Below, in pieces: positions 32,719 through 41,869 of a stretch of 64,000 nucleotides of DNA (position 1 is the first letter of the stretch; each line of letters begins with the position of its first letter). The stretch lies in contig NZ_PEJS01000001.1 of the NCBI RefSeq assembly GCF_002750975.1, positions 2,852,001 through 2,916,000 on the forward strand. The letters run 5' to 3'. The notes beneath the pieces are model-generated. The model was not told the DNA's origin, did not search any database, and was given only the letters and a program-made list of their open reading frames with translations. The translations under genes and the position numbers were made by a program. The stretch comes from Stenotrophomonas indicatrix (GTDB taxonomy: Bacteria > Pseudomonadota > Gammaproteobacteria > Xanthomonadales > Xanthomonadaceae).

Positions 32719-32943
32719 TCATCCACGCATGGCGTGGATCTACTGGGGTGGCAGCTCATCCACGCGTGGCGTGGATCTACCGGTGACAGCTCATCCACGC
32801 GTGGCGTGGATCTACCGGTGACAGCTCATCCACGCGTGGCGTGGATCTACCAGTGACAGCTCATCCACGCATGGCGTGGATCTACCGGTGGCAGTTCATC
32901 CACGCATGGCGTGGATCTACCGCCATGCGTAGCCAGGATCTAC
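32719..32943. repeat. Tandem array of GTAG (SMAG-like) palindromes
   Basis: Six copies of a 25-bp unit (TCATCCACGC, A or G, TGGCGTGGATCTAC) start at 32719, 32756, 32791, 32826, 32861 and 32896. A degenerate seventh follows at 32921-32943. The period is 35 bp after the first interval of 37. Read on the other strand, each unit begins GTAG and is a palindrome, the form of SMAG repeats. The spacers (CGGTGACAGC and variants) are almost identical, showing recent tandem duplication. The array ends 10 bp before the next start codon. Confidence 0.93.
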
Positions 32944-32953
32944 CATCGGCGTC

Positions 32954-34522
32954 ATGAGTCTGCGCAAACCTTTATGGCGACGCCTGCTGCGCGTGGCCGC
33001 GATCATCATCGCCGCCCTGCTTCTGCTGGTGCTGTCCGGCCTGCTGCTGGCCGACCACCTGGCCCCGCAGGCGCGCGGCGAAGCGTCGCAGATACTGCCG
33101 CTGCAACCTGCGCAGACGCCCATCGATCGGCAGATGATGCCCCTGCAGGCCGCCCATCCCGGGCAGTCTGGCGTAGCCTTCCTCAGCGATGGCATGGATG
33201 CGTTCGCTGCCCGCGCGATGATCACCGAGCACGCCGGCCGCAGCTTGGACCTGCAGTACTACATCTGGCACGACGACCTGATCGGCCACTTGATGGCCAA
33301 GGCGCTGTACGACGCTGCCGAACGTGGCGTGCGCGTGCGCATCCTGCTTGATGACATGAATGCCAAGGACAAGGATGCGCTGATGATGGCGCTCGATGCG
33401 CATCCCAACATCGAGCTTCGCCTGTACAACCCGTTCCGCAACCGCAGCGGCATGGCCCGCACGCTGGAGCTGGTGCAACGCGCCTTCAGCGTGAACCACC
33501 GCATGCACAACAAGAGCTGGATCGCCGATGGCCGCATTGCGATCGTGGGTGGCCGCAACATCGGTGAGGAATATTTCAGCGCGCGCAGCGACGTGAATTT
33601 CCAGGACCTGGACCTGGTGGTGGCCGGCCCGGCCGTGCAGCAGGCCAACCAGATCTTCGACGACTACTGGAACAGCGACGCGGCGATTCCGATCTCGGCG
33701 CTGGCGACCTATACCGATGCACAGCTGCGCCAGCTGGTGCGCCAGTCCGATCTGGACGCGCTGCATGCGCAGGCCCAACCGTACCTGCAGCGCGTGGCCG
33801 AGTCGCGCCAGCGCCAGCGTGCCAGCCCGGAGCCGCTGCACTGGAGCAGGCAGGTACGGATCGTGTCCGATCCACCGATGAAGCACCACGGCGATGCACA
33901 CGACGACTGGCTGGTCACCGAGCTGGTCCAACAGCTGCAGTCGACGCGCTACAAGGCACTGTTGATCTCGCCGTACTTCGTCCCCGGCAGCGAAGGGCTG
34001 GACGGCCTTTCGGCGATGGCCGGCCGCGGCGCCCAGGTCGGCGTGGTGACCAACTCACTGGCGGCCAACGATGTGGCTGCCGTGCACGGTGGCTACATGG
34101 GCTACCGGGTGCCGCTGCTGAAGGCAGGCGTGCAGCTGTACGAACTGAAGGCGAACGGCCAGGCCGGTGACGGCAGCCTGTTCGGCAGCAGCGGCGCCAG
34201 CCTGCACACCAAGGCATTGCTGGTCGACGACCGGCGCGGGTTCGTCGGATCGTTCAACCTCGATCCGCGTTCGGCCTATCTCAACACCGAGATGGGCGTG
34301 CTGTTCGACGACCCGGTGCTGGGCGCACAGCTGCGCGCGGAATACCTGCGCCTGGCCAGCCCGGAACACAGCTGGTGGCTTGCGCTCGGCGCTGATGATG
34401 AGCTGCGCTGGCTGCAGCGCGAGCCGCCGCCGCACTGGGTCGATGCCGAGCCCGGCAGCAGCCTCGGCAAACGCTGGACGGCACGGGTGATCAGCTGGCT
34501 GCCGCTGGAATCCCAGCTGTAA
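32954..34522 (+). CDS. Phospholipase D/cardiolipin synthase-like protein
   Basis: A 522-residue membrane-anchored protein. The N-terminal helix (VAAIIIAALLLLVLSGLLLADHL) is followed by two PLD domains with HKD motifs: HNKSWIADGRIAIVGGRNIGEEYF, about residues 182-205, and LHTKALLVDDRRGFVGSFNLDPRS, about 417-440. The arrangement resembles ClsC-type cardiolipin synthases and periplasm-facing PLDs. Lipid transfer versus hydrolysis cannot be decided from sequence. The start codon lies just after the SMAG-like array, which may affect its transcript leader. Confidence 0.92.
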   Translation: MSLRKPLWRRLLRVAAIIIAALLLLVLSGLLLADHLAPQARGEASQILPLQPAQTPIDRQMMPLQAAHPGQSGVAFLSDGMDAFAARAMITEHAGRSLDLQYYIWHDDLIGHLMAKALYDAAERGVRVRILLDDMNAKDKDALMMALDAHPNIELRLYNPFRNRSGMARTLELVQRAFSVNHRMHNKSWIADGRIAIVGGRNIGEEYFSARSDVNFQDLDLVVAGPAVQQANQIFDDYWNSDAAIPISALATYTDAQLRQLVRQSDLDALHAQAQPYLQRVAESRQRQRASPEPLHWSRQVRIVSDPPMKHHGDAHDDWLVTELVQQLQSTRYKALLISPYFVPGSEGLDGLSAMAGRGAQVGVVTNSLAANDVAAVHGGYMGYRVPLLKAGVQLYELKANGQAGDGSLFGSSGASLHTKALLVDDRRGFVGSFNLDPRSAYLNTEMGVLFDDPVLGAQLRAEYLRLASPEHSWWLALGADDELRWLQREPPPHWVDAEPGSSLGKRWTARVISWLPLESQL

Positions 34523-34524
34523 CG

Positions 34525-35604
34525 TCAGGGGGCGTTCCCCTCGCCATCGCCGTGCAGGCTTTCGTCCAGGGTTTCCACATTGCGCCCATGCAGGCGCCGC
34601 CAGATCCAGCGCAGCGCGTGTGGCGGCGCTGCCGGCAATTGTTCCAGCAAGGCCAGCATGCGGCCCTGGCTCGCATGCCCGTGCCGGCACAGCAGGCTGG
34701 CCGCCGCAGCGGCGCTGGCCAGGCGCAGGCTGTCGGCCAGCGGACCGTCTGCATCAGGCGCCAGGGCCTGATGCACCGGTTCGGGCAGTTCCCACGCTGC
34801 TGCCACCCGCTGCGCCAACGGCAGTGACCACTGCTGCAGCAACTGCAGGGCCAGCGCGGGCTCCACTTCTTCGCCACGCACCTGTGCTTCCTGCAGCAGT
34901 TGACGCATGACCAGCGCCGCGCCCAGGCCCTGCACCAGGCCCAGCCATTGCGCAGCGAAGGCATCGCCGAAGGTGACCGTGCGGGCGTGGTCGGCGGCCG
35001 CGCGCGACGCCAGCAGGGCGTGCTCCCATATGATCGAACTGAACTGCGGGAACACCTCGCACTGCACCTGCATCACCGGCTGCACCAGCACGGCGCTGAT
35101 GATCTGCCGCACACCTTCGGTGCCGACCAGGGTCACCGCCCGCTGCAGGCTTTCCACGGGCCGCTCGTGCACCTTGTAGGCCGGGCTGTTGGCGATCCGG
35201 AGCAGGTTGCCGGTCAGCACCGGATCCTGGCCAATGATCGCCGCCATCACCCGCGCCGATGCAACGTCGTCATTGACCGTCTGAATCAGCTGCGGCAGCA
35301 GTTGCGGGCGCCGCGGCAGCTGCCGGGTAGCCCAGTCGCGGTCCTGCAGCGCGCGGTCCACCGCTTCGGCCAGGCCCGATGCGCTGACCGCCGCCGGTTC
35401 GCCTGCCAAGCGCGGATACAGGGCCAGCGCGTGCAGTCCGCGCTGCAGGTGGGCGGCGACCTCGGCCGCCGGCAAGGCGTCGCCCTGCAGGCTGGCCGCC
35501 GCGGCCGCCACGGCCTGGCGGGGGGCTGCGGCCAGGCGTGCCGGGGCCTGCCCGGTCAGCTGCGACAGCCAACGGAGCACAGATCGCCACCACGCTGCGG
35601 TCAT
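34525..35604 (-). CDS. HDOD domain protein
   Basis: About 359 residues from the ATG at 35604; in-frame ATGs at 35688 and 35739 would add a low-complexity N-terminus. The HDOD core is seen as LPQLIQTVNDDVASARVMAAIIGQDPVLTGNLLRIANSPAY...VESLQRAVTLVGTEGVRQIISAVL, then WEHALLASRAAADHA and LGLVQGLGAALVMRQLL. HDOD domains are HD-like folds that lack metal-dependent activity and often work in signalling. The rest is Ala-rich and helical. It converges on the PLD gene with two bases between stops. Confidence 0.88.
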   Translation of the reverse strand: MTAAWWRSVLRWLSQLTGQAPARLAAAPRQAVAAAAASLQGDALPAAEVAAHLQRGLHALALYPRLAGEPAAVSASGLAEAVDRALQDRDWATRQLPRRPQLLPQLIQTVNDDVASARVMAAIIGQDPVLTGNLLRIANSPAYKVHERPVESLQRAVTLVGTEGVRQIISAVLVQPVMQVQCEVFPQFSSIIWEHALLASRAAADHARTVTFGDAFAAQWLGLVQGLGAALVMRQLLQEAQVRGEEVEPALALQLLQQWSLPLAQRVAAAWELPEPVHQALAPDADGPLADSLRLASAAAAASLLCRHGHASQGRMLALLEQLPAAPPHALRWIWRRLHGRNVETLDESLHGDGEGNAP

Positions 35605-35876
35605 CGCCGCCCATCCTGTCGTTGTCCTGCTGCCACTGCCTGCCCCTGCGCCTTCATCACATCCGGCGACCTGCCGTCGTCGCAGCATCGGCCGCACTTT
35701 CATCTTCTTTAACCCGGGCGCGTCCGGCGTCGACGGCATATCCCGGGCGAATGGACTAGAATGGCGCCGCGCGACCCGTCCCCCTGTACCGACGACGTCG
35801 CTTTTTTTGTTTTCGGACCCTACCGTTCATTGGCAGTTCGCCGCAGTTCACCGCAGATCGCGCCATCGGAGACCCC

Positions 35877-36974
35877 ATGCTATTCGAAACCCTCGCAACC
35901 ACCGGCCACGAACAGGTGGTGTTCTGCCACAACCAGGATGCCGGCCTGCGGGCAATCATCGCCATCCACAACACCACCCTGGGCCCCGCCCTGGGCGGGG
36001 TGCGCATGCGCCCCTACGCCAGCACCGACGATGCGCTGGCCGATGTGCTGCGGCTGAGCCGCACGATGACCTACAAGAATGCGCTGGCCGGTCTCAATGT
36101 CGGTGGCGGCAAGGCGGTGATCATCGGCGACCCCAAGGTCGACAAGACCGAAGTGCTGTTCCGCGCGTTCGGCCGCTATGTCGATTCGCTGGGTGGTCGC
36201 TACATCACGGCCGAGGACGTCGGCACCGACGTCAACGACATGGAGAACATCTACCTGGAGAGCCAGTTCGTCACCGGCGTGCACCAGGTCCATGGCGGCT
36301 CGGGAGATCCGGCGCCGTTCACCGCCTATGGCGCGCTGCAGGCGTTGATGGCCTCGATGCGCTTCAAGTTCGGCCATGAGGAAGTGGGCAAGACCAGCAT
36401 CGCGGTGCAGGGCCTGGGCCATATCGGCATGGAACTGGTGAAGCTGCTGCGCGACCGTGGCGCCAAGCTGTACGTGACCGATCTGGACAGCGCGCTGGTG
36501 GATCGTGCAGTCAACGATTTCGGCGCCGAGGCAGTCAAGCCGGACGAGATCCACGAAGTGAACGCCGATGTGTTCGCGCCGTGCGCGCTGGAAGGCGCGA
36601 TCAACGCTGACACGCTGCCGCGGATCAAGGCGAAGATCATCTGTGGCACCGCCAACAACCAGCTGTCCAGCCTGGAGATCGGCGACGAGCTGCATGCGCG
36701 CGGCATCCTGTATGCCCCCGACTACGCGGTCAACGCTGGTGGCGTGATGAACGTGTCGCTGGAAATCGACGGTTACAACCGCGAGCGCGCGATGCGGCTG
36801 ATCCGCAGCATCTACCACAACCTGACGCGCATCTTCGAACTGTCGCAGCGCGAGAACATTGCCCCGCAGCGCGCGGCTGACCGGATCGCAGAAGCGCGCA
36901 TCCTGTCGATCGGCAAGCTGAAGATGCCGCTGGGCCGCAGCACACCGCGCCTGGGCGACCTGCGCGGCGGCTGA
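35877..36974 (+). CDS. ldh: Leucine dehydrogenase family (Glu/Leu/Phe/Val dehydrogenase)
   Basis: A 365-residue cytosolic enzyme. The substrate-binding part includes TTLGPALGGVRMRPYAS and MTYKNALAGLNVGGGKAVI, with the catalytic-site Lys pair, followed by TAEDVGTDVNDM. The Rossmann NAD loop is VQGLGHIGMELVKLL. The element YAPDYAVNAGGVMNVSLE is typical of leucine dehydrogenases. It catalyses reversible NAD-dependent deamination of branched-chain amino acids, feeding branched fatty acid precursors that xanthomonads use heavily. It is divergent from the HDOD gene with about 270 bp between starts. Confidence 0.93.
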   Translation: MLFETLATTGHEQVVFCHNQDAGLRAIIAIHNTTLGPALGGVRMRPYASTDDALADVLRLSRTMTYKNALAGLNVGGGKAVIIGDPKVDKTEVLFRAFGRYVDSLGGRYITAEDVGTDVNDMENIYLESQFVTGVHQVHGGSGDPAPFTAYGALQALMASMRFKFGHEEVGKTSIAVQGLGHIGMELVKLLRDRGAKLYVTDLDSALVDRAVNDFGAEAVKPDEIHEVNADVFAPCALEGAINADTLPRIKAKIICGTANNQLSSLEIGDELHARGILYAPDYAVNAGGVMNVSLEIDGYNRERAMRLIRSIYHNLTRIFELSQRENIAPQRAADRIAEARILSIGKLKMPLGRSTPRLGDLRGG

Positions 36975-37059
36975 GCGCCGCCCCCGGCAACCGGACGCGT
37001 GCCGACCGTGGGTCGGCACCGCCGGATGTACGCGCCGGGCAGCACGCCCGGCGCCATGA

Positions 37060-39897
37060 TCAGAAACCGGTGCTGTAGCGCAGCGCCGCCTGACGTGCAT
37101 CATCGCCACCCACGCGCTGGTCGATGCCCAGGCTCAGGCGGCCATTGCGGCCCCACCACGATTCCAGCGCTAGGCCGAACAAGGCACTGCCACGCGGTGC
37201 GTCAACACCGGCCAACGGCGCCCAGGCATCAACGCCGACGAAACTTGCCTGCCAGGCCTGTTCACCGCCATCCAGCCGTTGCTGCCATTCGGCATGGCCG
37301 CGCAGCGTCCAGCGCCCCCACTGCCGCTCACCCCGCAGGCCCGCCAGCATCTGGCTGCGCTGTGCACGCGACGCCTCACCGCGCAGGCCGAAGCCGAAGC
37401 CGCCCTGCTCGCTGAAGCCATCGGTATCCAGGCGGGTGCTGCTTGCCCCCAAGTACGGTGTCAACGACGCACCGATGCGCCCGAAACGATAGCCGCCTTC
37501 AACGCTGGCACTGCTGAAACGTCCGCCGTAGCGCGCGGACACACCGTAGGCACCGGCACCCAGCAGCAACTGGCGATCCAGTTCCCGGGTGAACTGGCCG
37601 GTGCCGAACTGGGCCAGCGCATAGCCACGCCCCAGGTTCCAGCCGGCATACAACTGCGCCTGCGCCTGGCGGTCACGCCCACGATCACCACTGAAGTTGC
37701 TGCCGCCGTTGCTGCGGGTTTCGCCAAAGGCCATGCCCAGCAGGCCGTTGCTGCCCAGTGCCACGTCCTGGCCGGCCATCCAGCCCTGGCTGTCGGCGGC
37801 GTTGCCGGCAAAGCTGCCCTGCCCGGCTTCACCCAGCGCGCTCTGCCAGGCGCCACGCAGCTTCGGCGCAGCCTGCACGCGGTCGAAGCGCTCGGCAACC
37901 GCGCGGCGCGACATGTCCACGCTGTCGAAGGTCGACGCTTCAGCGCGCGCATGCGCTTGTCCGGACAGGCTCTCCAGGCTCGCCGACAGGCCATCGGTTC
38001 CGCCAGACGTACGCTGCAGCGCGCCTGCGGCCACGCCGAACGCCGAGCCCTGCAGATCCGCATTGCGGTCCAGCGCGGTGAATGCCGACTGCACCCGCAG
38101 TGCCGATGCCTGTGCATTGGCGCCCAGGCCCGATGCGGCTGCCGAAACGTTGACCTGGGTCAGGTCCATCCACGCGTCGTTGCTGCCATAGCCGTACTGC
38201 GCCTGCAGCAGGGTCAGGCCGTTGGCGCCGGTGTTGGCCACCGGCGTGGTGAACGTGCCGTTGATACCGCCGTTGGCATGGACCAGACCCTGGCGGCTGC
38301 CGACCTGCGGCACGTAACCGGACACGATGCCATCGACCACGACGCCACCGGCCAGGCGCGCGGTGCCGGTCACCTGCAGCGCGTTCACCCCCAGCGCGAC
38401 GATCAGCTGCGCATCCGGCCGCTGGCTGTAATTGCCTTCGATGGTCGCGGTGGTGTTGGCGTTGACCAGCACCACGCTGGCGCCGTTGTCGACGTTGCCG
38501 ATCACCCGCGGCGTGCCGGGCATGAACTGCAGGCCGGCCATCGAGGCACCACCGGAACCGGAGACGCTCACGTTGGAACGGATCACGGCGCCACCGCGCA
38601 GGGCCAGGCTGCCGCGCTCGATGCGGGTCGCACCGCTGTAGCTGTTGTTGCCGCTCAGCTCCAGCCGGCCATCGCCGCGCTTGATCAGGCCGCCAGCGCC
38701 GGCGATGTCGTTGCTCCAGATCGAGCCCGAAGAGGCCGCGTCGACATTGACCGTGGCATCGCCCCAGTCGAAGCGGCCGGGACCGTTCACCGCCTTGCCG
38801 ACGTTGAGCATGCCGTAGCCGTAGATGGGATCGACGCCCGGCGCACCGATGTCGGTGGCGGTGCCGAGCAGGGTCTGCCGTACCAGGTCGTTGTCGAAGT
38901 AGGGATAGCGCTGCCAGACCAGCGCCGCAGCACCGGAGATCAGCGGCGCGGCGAAGGACGTACCGTAGTTCCACAGGTACTTGCCGGTACCCGGCTCCGG
39001 AAACACCGCGCTGCCGGGAGCGGTCAGGCAATAGCGCGCGGCGTCGCCACAGGCATTGGCCCACGGCGCACGTTCACCGGGCTTGTTCGGATCGATCGCA
39101 GTAGCTACCAGCCAGCCTTTTTCCAGATCCGCTGCCGGCAGCGATCCGCCGAAGCCACGCTGGCTGGGCAGCGCGGCCACGCTGCTGGGCTGGTCGCGCC
39201 CTTCGTTGCCTGCGGCGAACACCACCAGGCCACCGTGATTGATGATGAAGGGGCGGTATTCGCCCGCGACCTGCGCAGTGGTGCCGAGGTCGGTCCAGTA
39301 CAGGCCGCCCCAGGAATTGTTCATCACCTTCACGCCGTAGTTGATCAGGTCCTGGTGGACCCCGGCCACGCCCAGCGTGCCGCTGAAGGAGTTGCCCCGG
39401 CCACTGCCGTCATCCTTGGGCGTGGTGTCGGAAATGATGCGTGCCGAGACGATCTCCGCCCCCTGTGCGATGCCGCCGGGCCAGACCCCCACCGGTACAC
39501 CGGCCGCCAGGCTGGCGACGGCCGTGCCATGGCCGAGCACGTCATCGACGTTGAGATTGTTGCGGCTCGGGTCGATGTAGTTGAGGTTGGCCACCACCCG
39601 TCCGTTCAGCGCCTCGGCACTGCGCAGCACGCCCGAATCGACGATGCCGATGCGCACGCCGCGACCGGTCGCGCCGGTGGCCTGTGCGGCACGCGCGTTG
39701 GTCTGTGCCAGATGCGCATCCACGGCCGGCTCCAGCGGTCTGGCAGCGGGAGGCGGGGTGACCGGGGGCGTGACCGGAGGCGTGGTCGGGGGCGGGTCGA
39801 TGCGCACGTTGCTGCCGCCGCCTCCACCGCCACACGCCGACAGCGCCACCGCCAGCGCCGATGCCAGGACCGACCTTCCCATCGTCTTACGTTCCAT
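37060..39897 (-). CDS. Autotransporter subtilisin-like serine protease with lipoprotein signal
   Basis: A 945-residue protein from the ATG at 39897, with AAGGA upstream. The signal peptide ends in a lipobox (LASALAVALSAC), so Cys would be lipidated; a Pro/Thr-rich linker (PPPTTPPVTPPVTPPP) follows. The S8 triad is evident: IGIVDSGVL (Asp), DVLGHGTAVASLA (His), NYGTSFAAPLISGAAALVW (Ser). Next come an autotransporter-associated repeat (LSGNNSYSGATRIERGSLALRGG) and a passenger stalk. A C-terminal 12-strand beta barrel of about 270 residues ends in RYSTGF, with terminal Phe. Similar lipidated S8 autotransporters process surface adhesins in other genera. Substrate here unknown. Confidence 0.95.
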   Translation of the reverse strand: MERKTMGRSVLASALAVALSACGGGGGGSNVRIDPPPTTPPVTPPVTPPPAARPLEPAVDAHLAQTNARAAQATGATGRGVRIGIVDSGVLRSAEALNGRVVANLNYIDPSRNNLNVDDVLGHGTAVASLAAGVPVGVWPGGIAQGAEIVSARIISDTTPKDDGSGRGNSFSGTLGVAGVHQDLINYGVKVMNNSWGGLYWTDLGTTAQVAGEYRPFIINHGGLVVFAAGNEGRDQPSSVAALPSQRGFGGSLPAADLEKGWLVATAIDPNKPGERAPWANACGDAARYCLTAPGSAVFPEPGTGKYLWNYGTSFAAPLISGAAALVWQRYPYFDNDLVRQTLLGTATDIGAPGVDPIYGYGMLNVGKAVNGPGRFDWGDATVNVDAASSGSIWSNDIAGAGGLIKRGDGRLELSGNNSYSGATRIERGSLALRGGAVIRSNVSVSGSGGASMAGLQFMPGTPRVIGNVDNGASVVLVNANTTATIEGNYSQRPDAQLIVALGVNALQVTGTARLAGGVVVDGIVSGYVPQVGSRQGLVHANGGINGTFTTPVANTGANGLTLLQAQYGYGSNDAWMDLTQVNVSAAASGLGANAQASALRVQSAFTALDRNADLQGSAFGVAAGALQRTSGGTDGLSASLESLSGQAHARAEASTFDSVDMSRRAVAERFDRVQAAPKLRGAWQSALGEAGQGSFAGNAADSQGWMAGQDVALGSNGLLGMAFGETRSNGGSNFSGDRGRDRQAQAQLYAGWNLGRGYALAQFGTGQFTRELDRQLLLGAGAYGVSARYGGRFSSASVEGGYRFGRIGASLTPYLGASSTRLDTDGFSEQGGFGFGLRGEASRAQRSQMLAGLRGERQWGRWTLRGHAEWQQRLDGGEQAWQASFVGVDAWAPLAGVDAPRGSALFGLALESWWGRNGRLSLGIDQRVGGDDARQAALRYSTGF

Positions 39898-40078
39898 CGT
39901 TTCCTTCCCATGAACGTTGGCCTGCCGCCATCCGGGCAGGCATCCAGTACTGCCCAGCGGCAGTCTTCGCCGACCCTCTATACTGGGCCGGCCCCCACGC
40001 AGTCTGCCGGGAAACGGCGCCGTATCCAACGCCCGTCGTCTCCTTTCCGAACATTGCTCACGCATCAACGAGATTGCC

Positions 40079-41254
40079 ATGTCCAACATCGTCATCGCCG
40101 CCGCCAAGCGCACCGCCATCGGCTCCTTCCTCGGCCAGTTCAACGGCGTTCCGACCCCGACCCTCGGCGCGGCCGCCATCGCCGCCGCGCTGGAACAGTC
40201 GGGCGTGCCTGCCAGCGACGTCTCCGAAGTCCTGATGGGCTGCGTGCTGCCGGCCAATCTCGGCCAGGCCCCTGCCCGCCAGGCAGCGATCGCCGCCGGT
40301 ATTCCGCTGTCGGTCGGCGCCACCACCCTCAACAAGGTCTGCGGTTCGGGCATGAAGGCCATCATGCTCGGGCATGACCTGATCAAGGCCGGTTCGGCCA
40401 AGGTCGTGGTCGCCGGCGGCATGGAGTCGATGTCCAACGCGCCGCACCTGCTGCCCAATTCGCGCACCGGCAACCGTTTCGGCAACTTCCAGGCGGTGGA
40501 CCACATGGCCCACGACGGCCTGGTCAATGCCTATGACGGCAAGGCCATGGGCGAGTTCGCCGAATGCGCCGTGGACAAGTACCAGTTCACCCGCGAAGAG
40601 CAGGACGCCTACTCCATCGAATCGGTCAAGCGCGCGCAGGCAGCCCAGGCCAACGGCGCCTTCGCCGACGAGATCGTTGCGGTGAAGGTCGCCACCCGCA
40701 AGGGTGAAGTCGAGGTCGCCAGCGACGAACAGCCTGGTCGTTCGGACATTGCCAAGATCCCGACCCTGCGCCCGGCCTTCAAGAAGGACGGCAGCGTGAC
40801 CGCCGCCAGTTCCTCCAGCATCTCCGACGGCGCTGCCGCCGTGGTCCTGCTGACCGAAGAAGATGCTGCCGCACGCGGCCTGCAGCCGCTGGCGCGCATC
40901 GTCGGCCATGCCACCCATTCGCAGGAGCCGGAGTGGTTCACCACGGCCCCGATCGGTGCCATCCACACCCTGTTGGCGAAGACCGGCTGGTCGCTGGACC
41001 AGGTCGATCTGTTCGAAGTCAACGAGGCCTTCGCCGTGGTGGCGATGGCACCGATGCGCGAACTGGGCATCCCGCACGACAAGCTCAACGTGAATGGCGG
41101 TGCCTGCGCGCTGGGCCATCCGATCGGCGCCTCCGGCGCACGCCTGGTGGTCACTCTGGTCAACGCATTGCGCACGCGCGGCGGCAAGCGCGGCATTGCC
41201 ACCCTGTGCATCGGCGGCGGCGAAGCGACGGCTATCGCCATCGAGTTGATCTGA
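40079..41254 (+). CDS. Acetyl-CoA C-acetyltransferase (thiolase II)
   Basis: A 391-residue biosynthetic-type thiolase. The acylated Cys lies in NKVCGSGMKAIM (about residue 88). The second Cys and the His are in NGGACALGHPIGASGAR, with NEAFAV near residue 316. The CoA loop region is VVVAGGMESMSNAPHLL. It condenses two acetyl-CoA to acetoacetyl-CoA or runs the reverse reaction; no phaB, phaC or ato neighbours are here, so the pathway cannot be fixed. The start has no strong Shine-Dalgarno. It is divergent from the autotransporter. Confidence 0.95.
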   Translation: MSNIVIAAAKRTAIGSFLGQFNGVPTPTLGAAAIAAALEQSGVPASDVSEVLMGCVLPANLGQAPARQAAIAAGIPLSVGATTLNKVCGSGMKAIMLGHDLIKAGSAKVVVAGGMESMSNAPHLLPNSRTGNRFGNFQAVDHMAHDGLVNAYDGKAMGEFAECAVDKYQFTREEQDAYSIESVKRAQAAQANGAFADEIVAVKVATRKGEVEVASDEQPGRSDIAKIPTLRPAFKKDGSVTAASSSSISDGAAAVVLLTEEDAAARGLQPLARIVGHATHSQEPEWFTTAPIGAIHTLLAKTGWSLDQVDLFEVNEAFAVVAMAPMRELGIPHDKLNVNGGACALGHPIGASGARLVVTLVNALRTRGGKRGIATLCIGGGEATAIAIELI

Positions 41255-41296
41255 AAGGGTTTAACGTCTATTTCGCAAAAATGAATGCGGGATCGC

Positions 41297-41324
41297 TTGA
41301 CACCCAATCTTGGCTTGTCATCAT
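41297..41324 (+). promoter_or_regulatory. Sigma70-type promoter of the Ala-rich lipoprotein gene
   Basis: A perfect TTGACA at 41297-41302 is followed 16 bp later by CATCAT (41319-41324), four of six matches to TATAAT. The downstream start codon is at 41379, leaving a leader of about 45 nt. This is the clearest housekeeping promoter in the window, fitting a strongly expressed envelope protein. Confidence 0.65.
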
Positions 41325-41378
41325 GTTGTCGGCGCGCAGCATGCGCGTTGCCTAATTCTAACGACGAGGATTTACACA

Positions 41379-41720
41379 ATGAGCATCAACAAGCTGCTGG
41401 TCGCGATGTCCCTGGCTCTGGCTCTGGCCGCCTGCTCGAAGCAGGAAGCTGCCCAGGACGCCGCTGCTTCGGCCAACCAGGCCGCCACCGAAGCCCAGGC
41501 TGCTGCCGACCAGGCCGCCGCTGCTGGCGCCCAGACCGCCGACGCTGCCCAGCAGGCCGCTGACACCGCCGCCACCGCTGCTGACGCTTCGGTCGACGCC
41601 GCTGCCCAGGCTGCTGGCGCTGCCACCGACGCCGCTGCTGGCGAAGCCAAGGACGCCGCCAAGGCTGCCGAAGCTACCGCTGAGCAGGCCAAGGACGCTG
41701 CTGAAGAAGCCAAGAAGTAA
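41379..41720 (+). CDS. Small Ala-rich lipoprotein, first of a tandem pair
   Basis: A 113-residue lipoprotein: signal MSINKLLVAMSLALALAAC with lipobox LAAC. The mature part is almost wholly Ala, Asp, Gln and Lys in an amphipathic helix (QAADQAAAAGAQTADAAQQAADTAATAADASVDAAAQ) and ends AEEAKK. The composition resembles the coiled-coil lipoproteins of the Lpp/OprI type. The final Lys-Lys could be a site for peptidoglycan attachment, as in Lpp, but that is conjecture. Strong promoter upstream and strong terminator downstream make it monocistronic. A related lipoprotein follows. Confidence 0.9.
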   Translation: MSINKLLVAMSLALALAACSKQEAAQDAAASANQAATEAQAAADQAAAAGAQTADAAQQAADTAATAADASVDAAAQAAGAATDAAAGEAKDAAKAAEATAEQAKDAAEEAKK

Positions 41721-41750
41721 TAACTTCTTTCTTCAAGCTGTTCTGAAGAA

Positions 41751-41778
41751 GCCGCTGGTTCGCCAGCGGCTTTTTCTT
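41751..41778 (+). terminator. Intrinsic terminator of the first Ala-rich lipoprotein gene
   Basis: GCCGCTGG and CCAGCGGC form the stem around a TTCG loop (41751-41770), followed by TTTTTCTT. Classic rho-independent form, 30 bp after the stop. Confidence 0.95.
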
Positions 41779-41869
41779 TGCGCGCAGTTCCGTGCGCAGG
41801 TCACCACTAGGTCTTCACAACGGTATGAATAGGCTGGCGTCCCCATCCATTGCAGTACCGGAGACCGCC

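Noticed and set aside
32719..32943. CRISPR-like array (regular 35-bp period)
   Set aside because: Units are 25-bp palindromes with near-identical 10-bp spacers, and there are no cas genes. It is a tandem SMAG-like repeat.
37279..40377. Long open frame on the plus strand opposite the autotransporter
   Set aside because: It reads as repetitive Ala/Gly/His/Arg without domains; the minus-strand gene has signal, catalytic triad and barrel.
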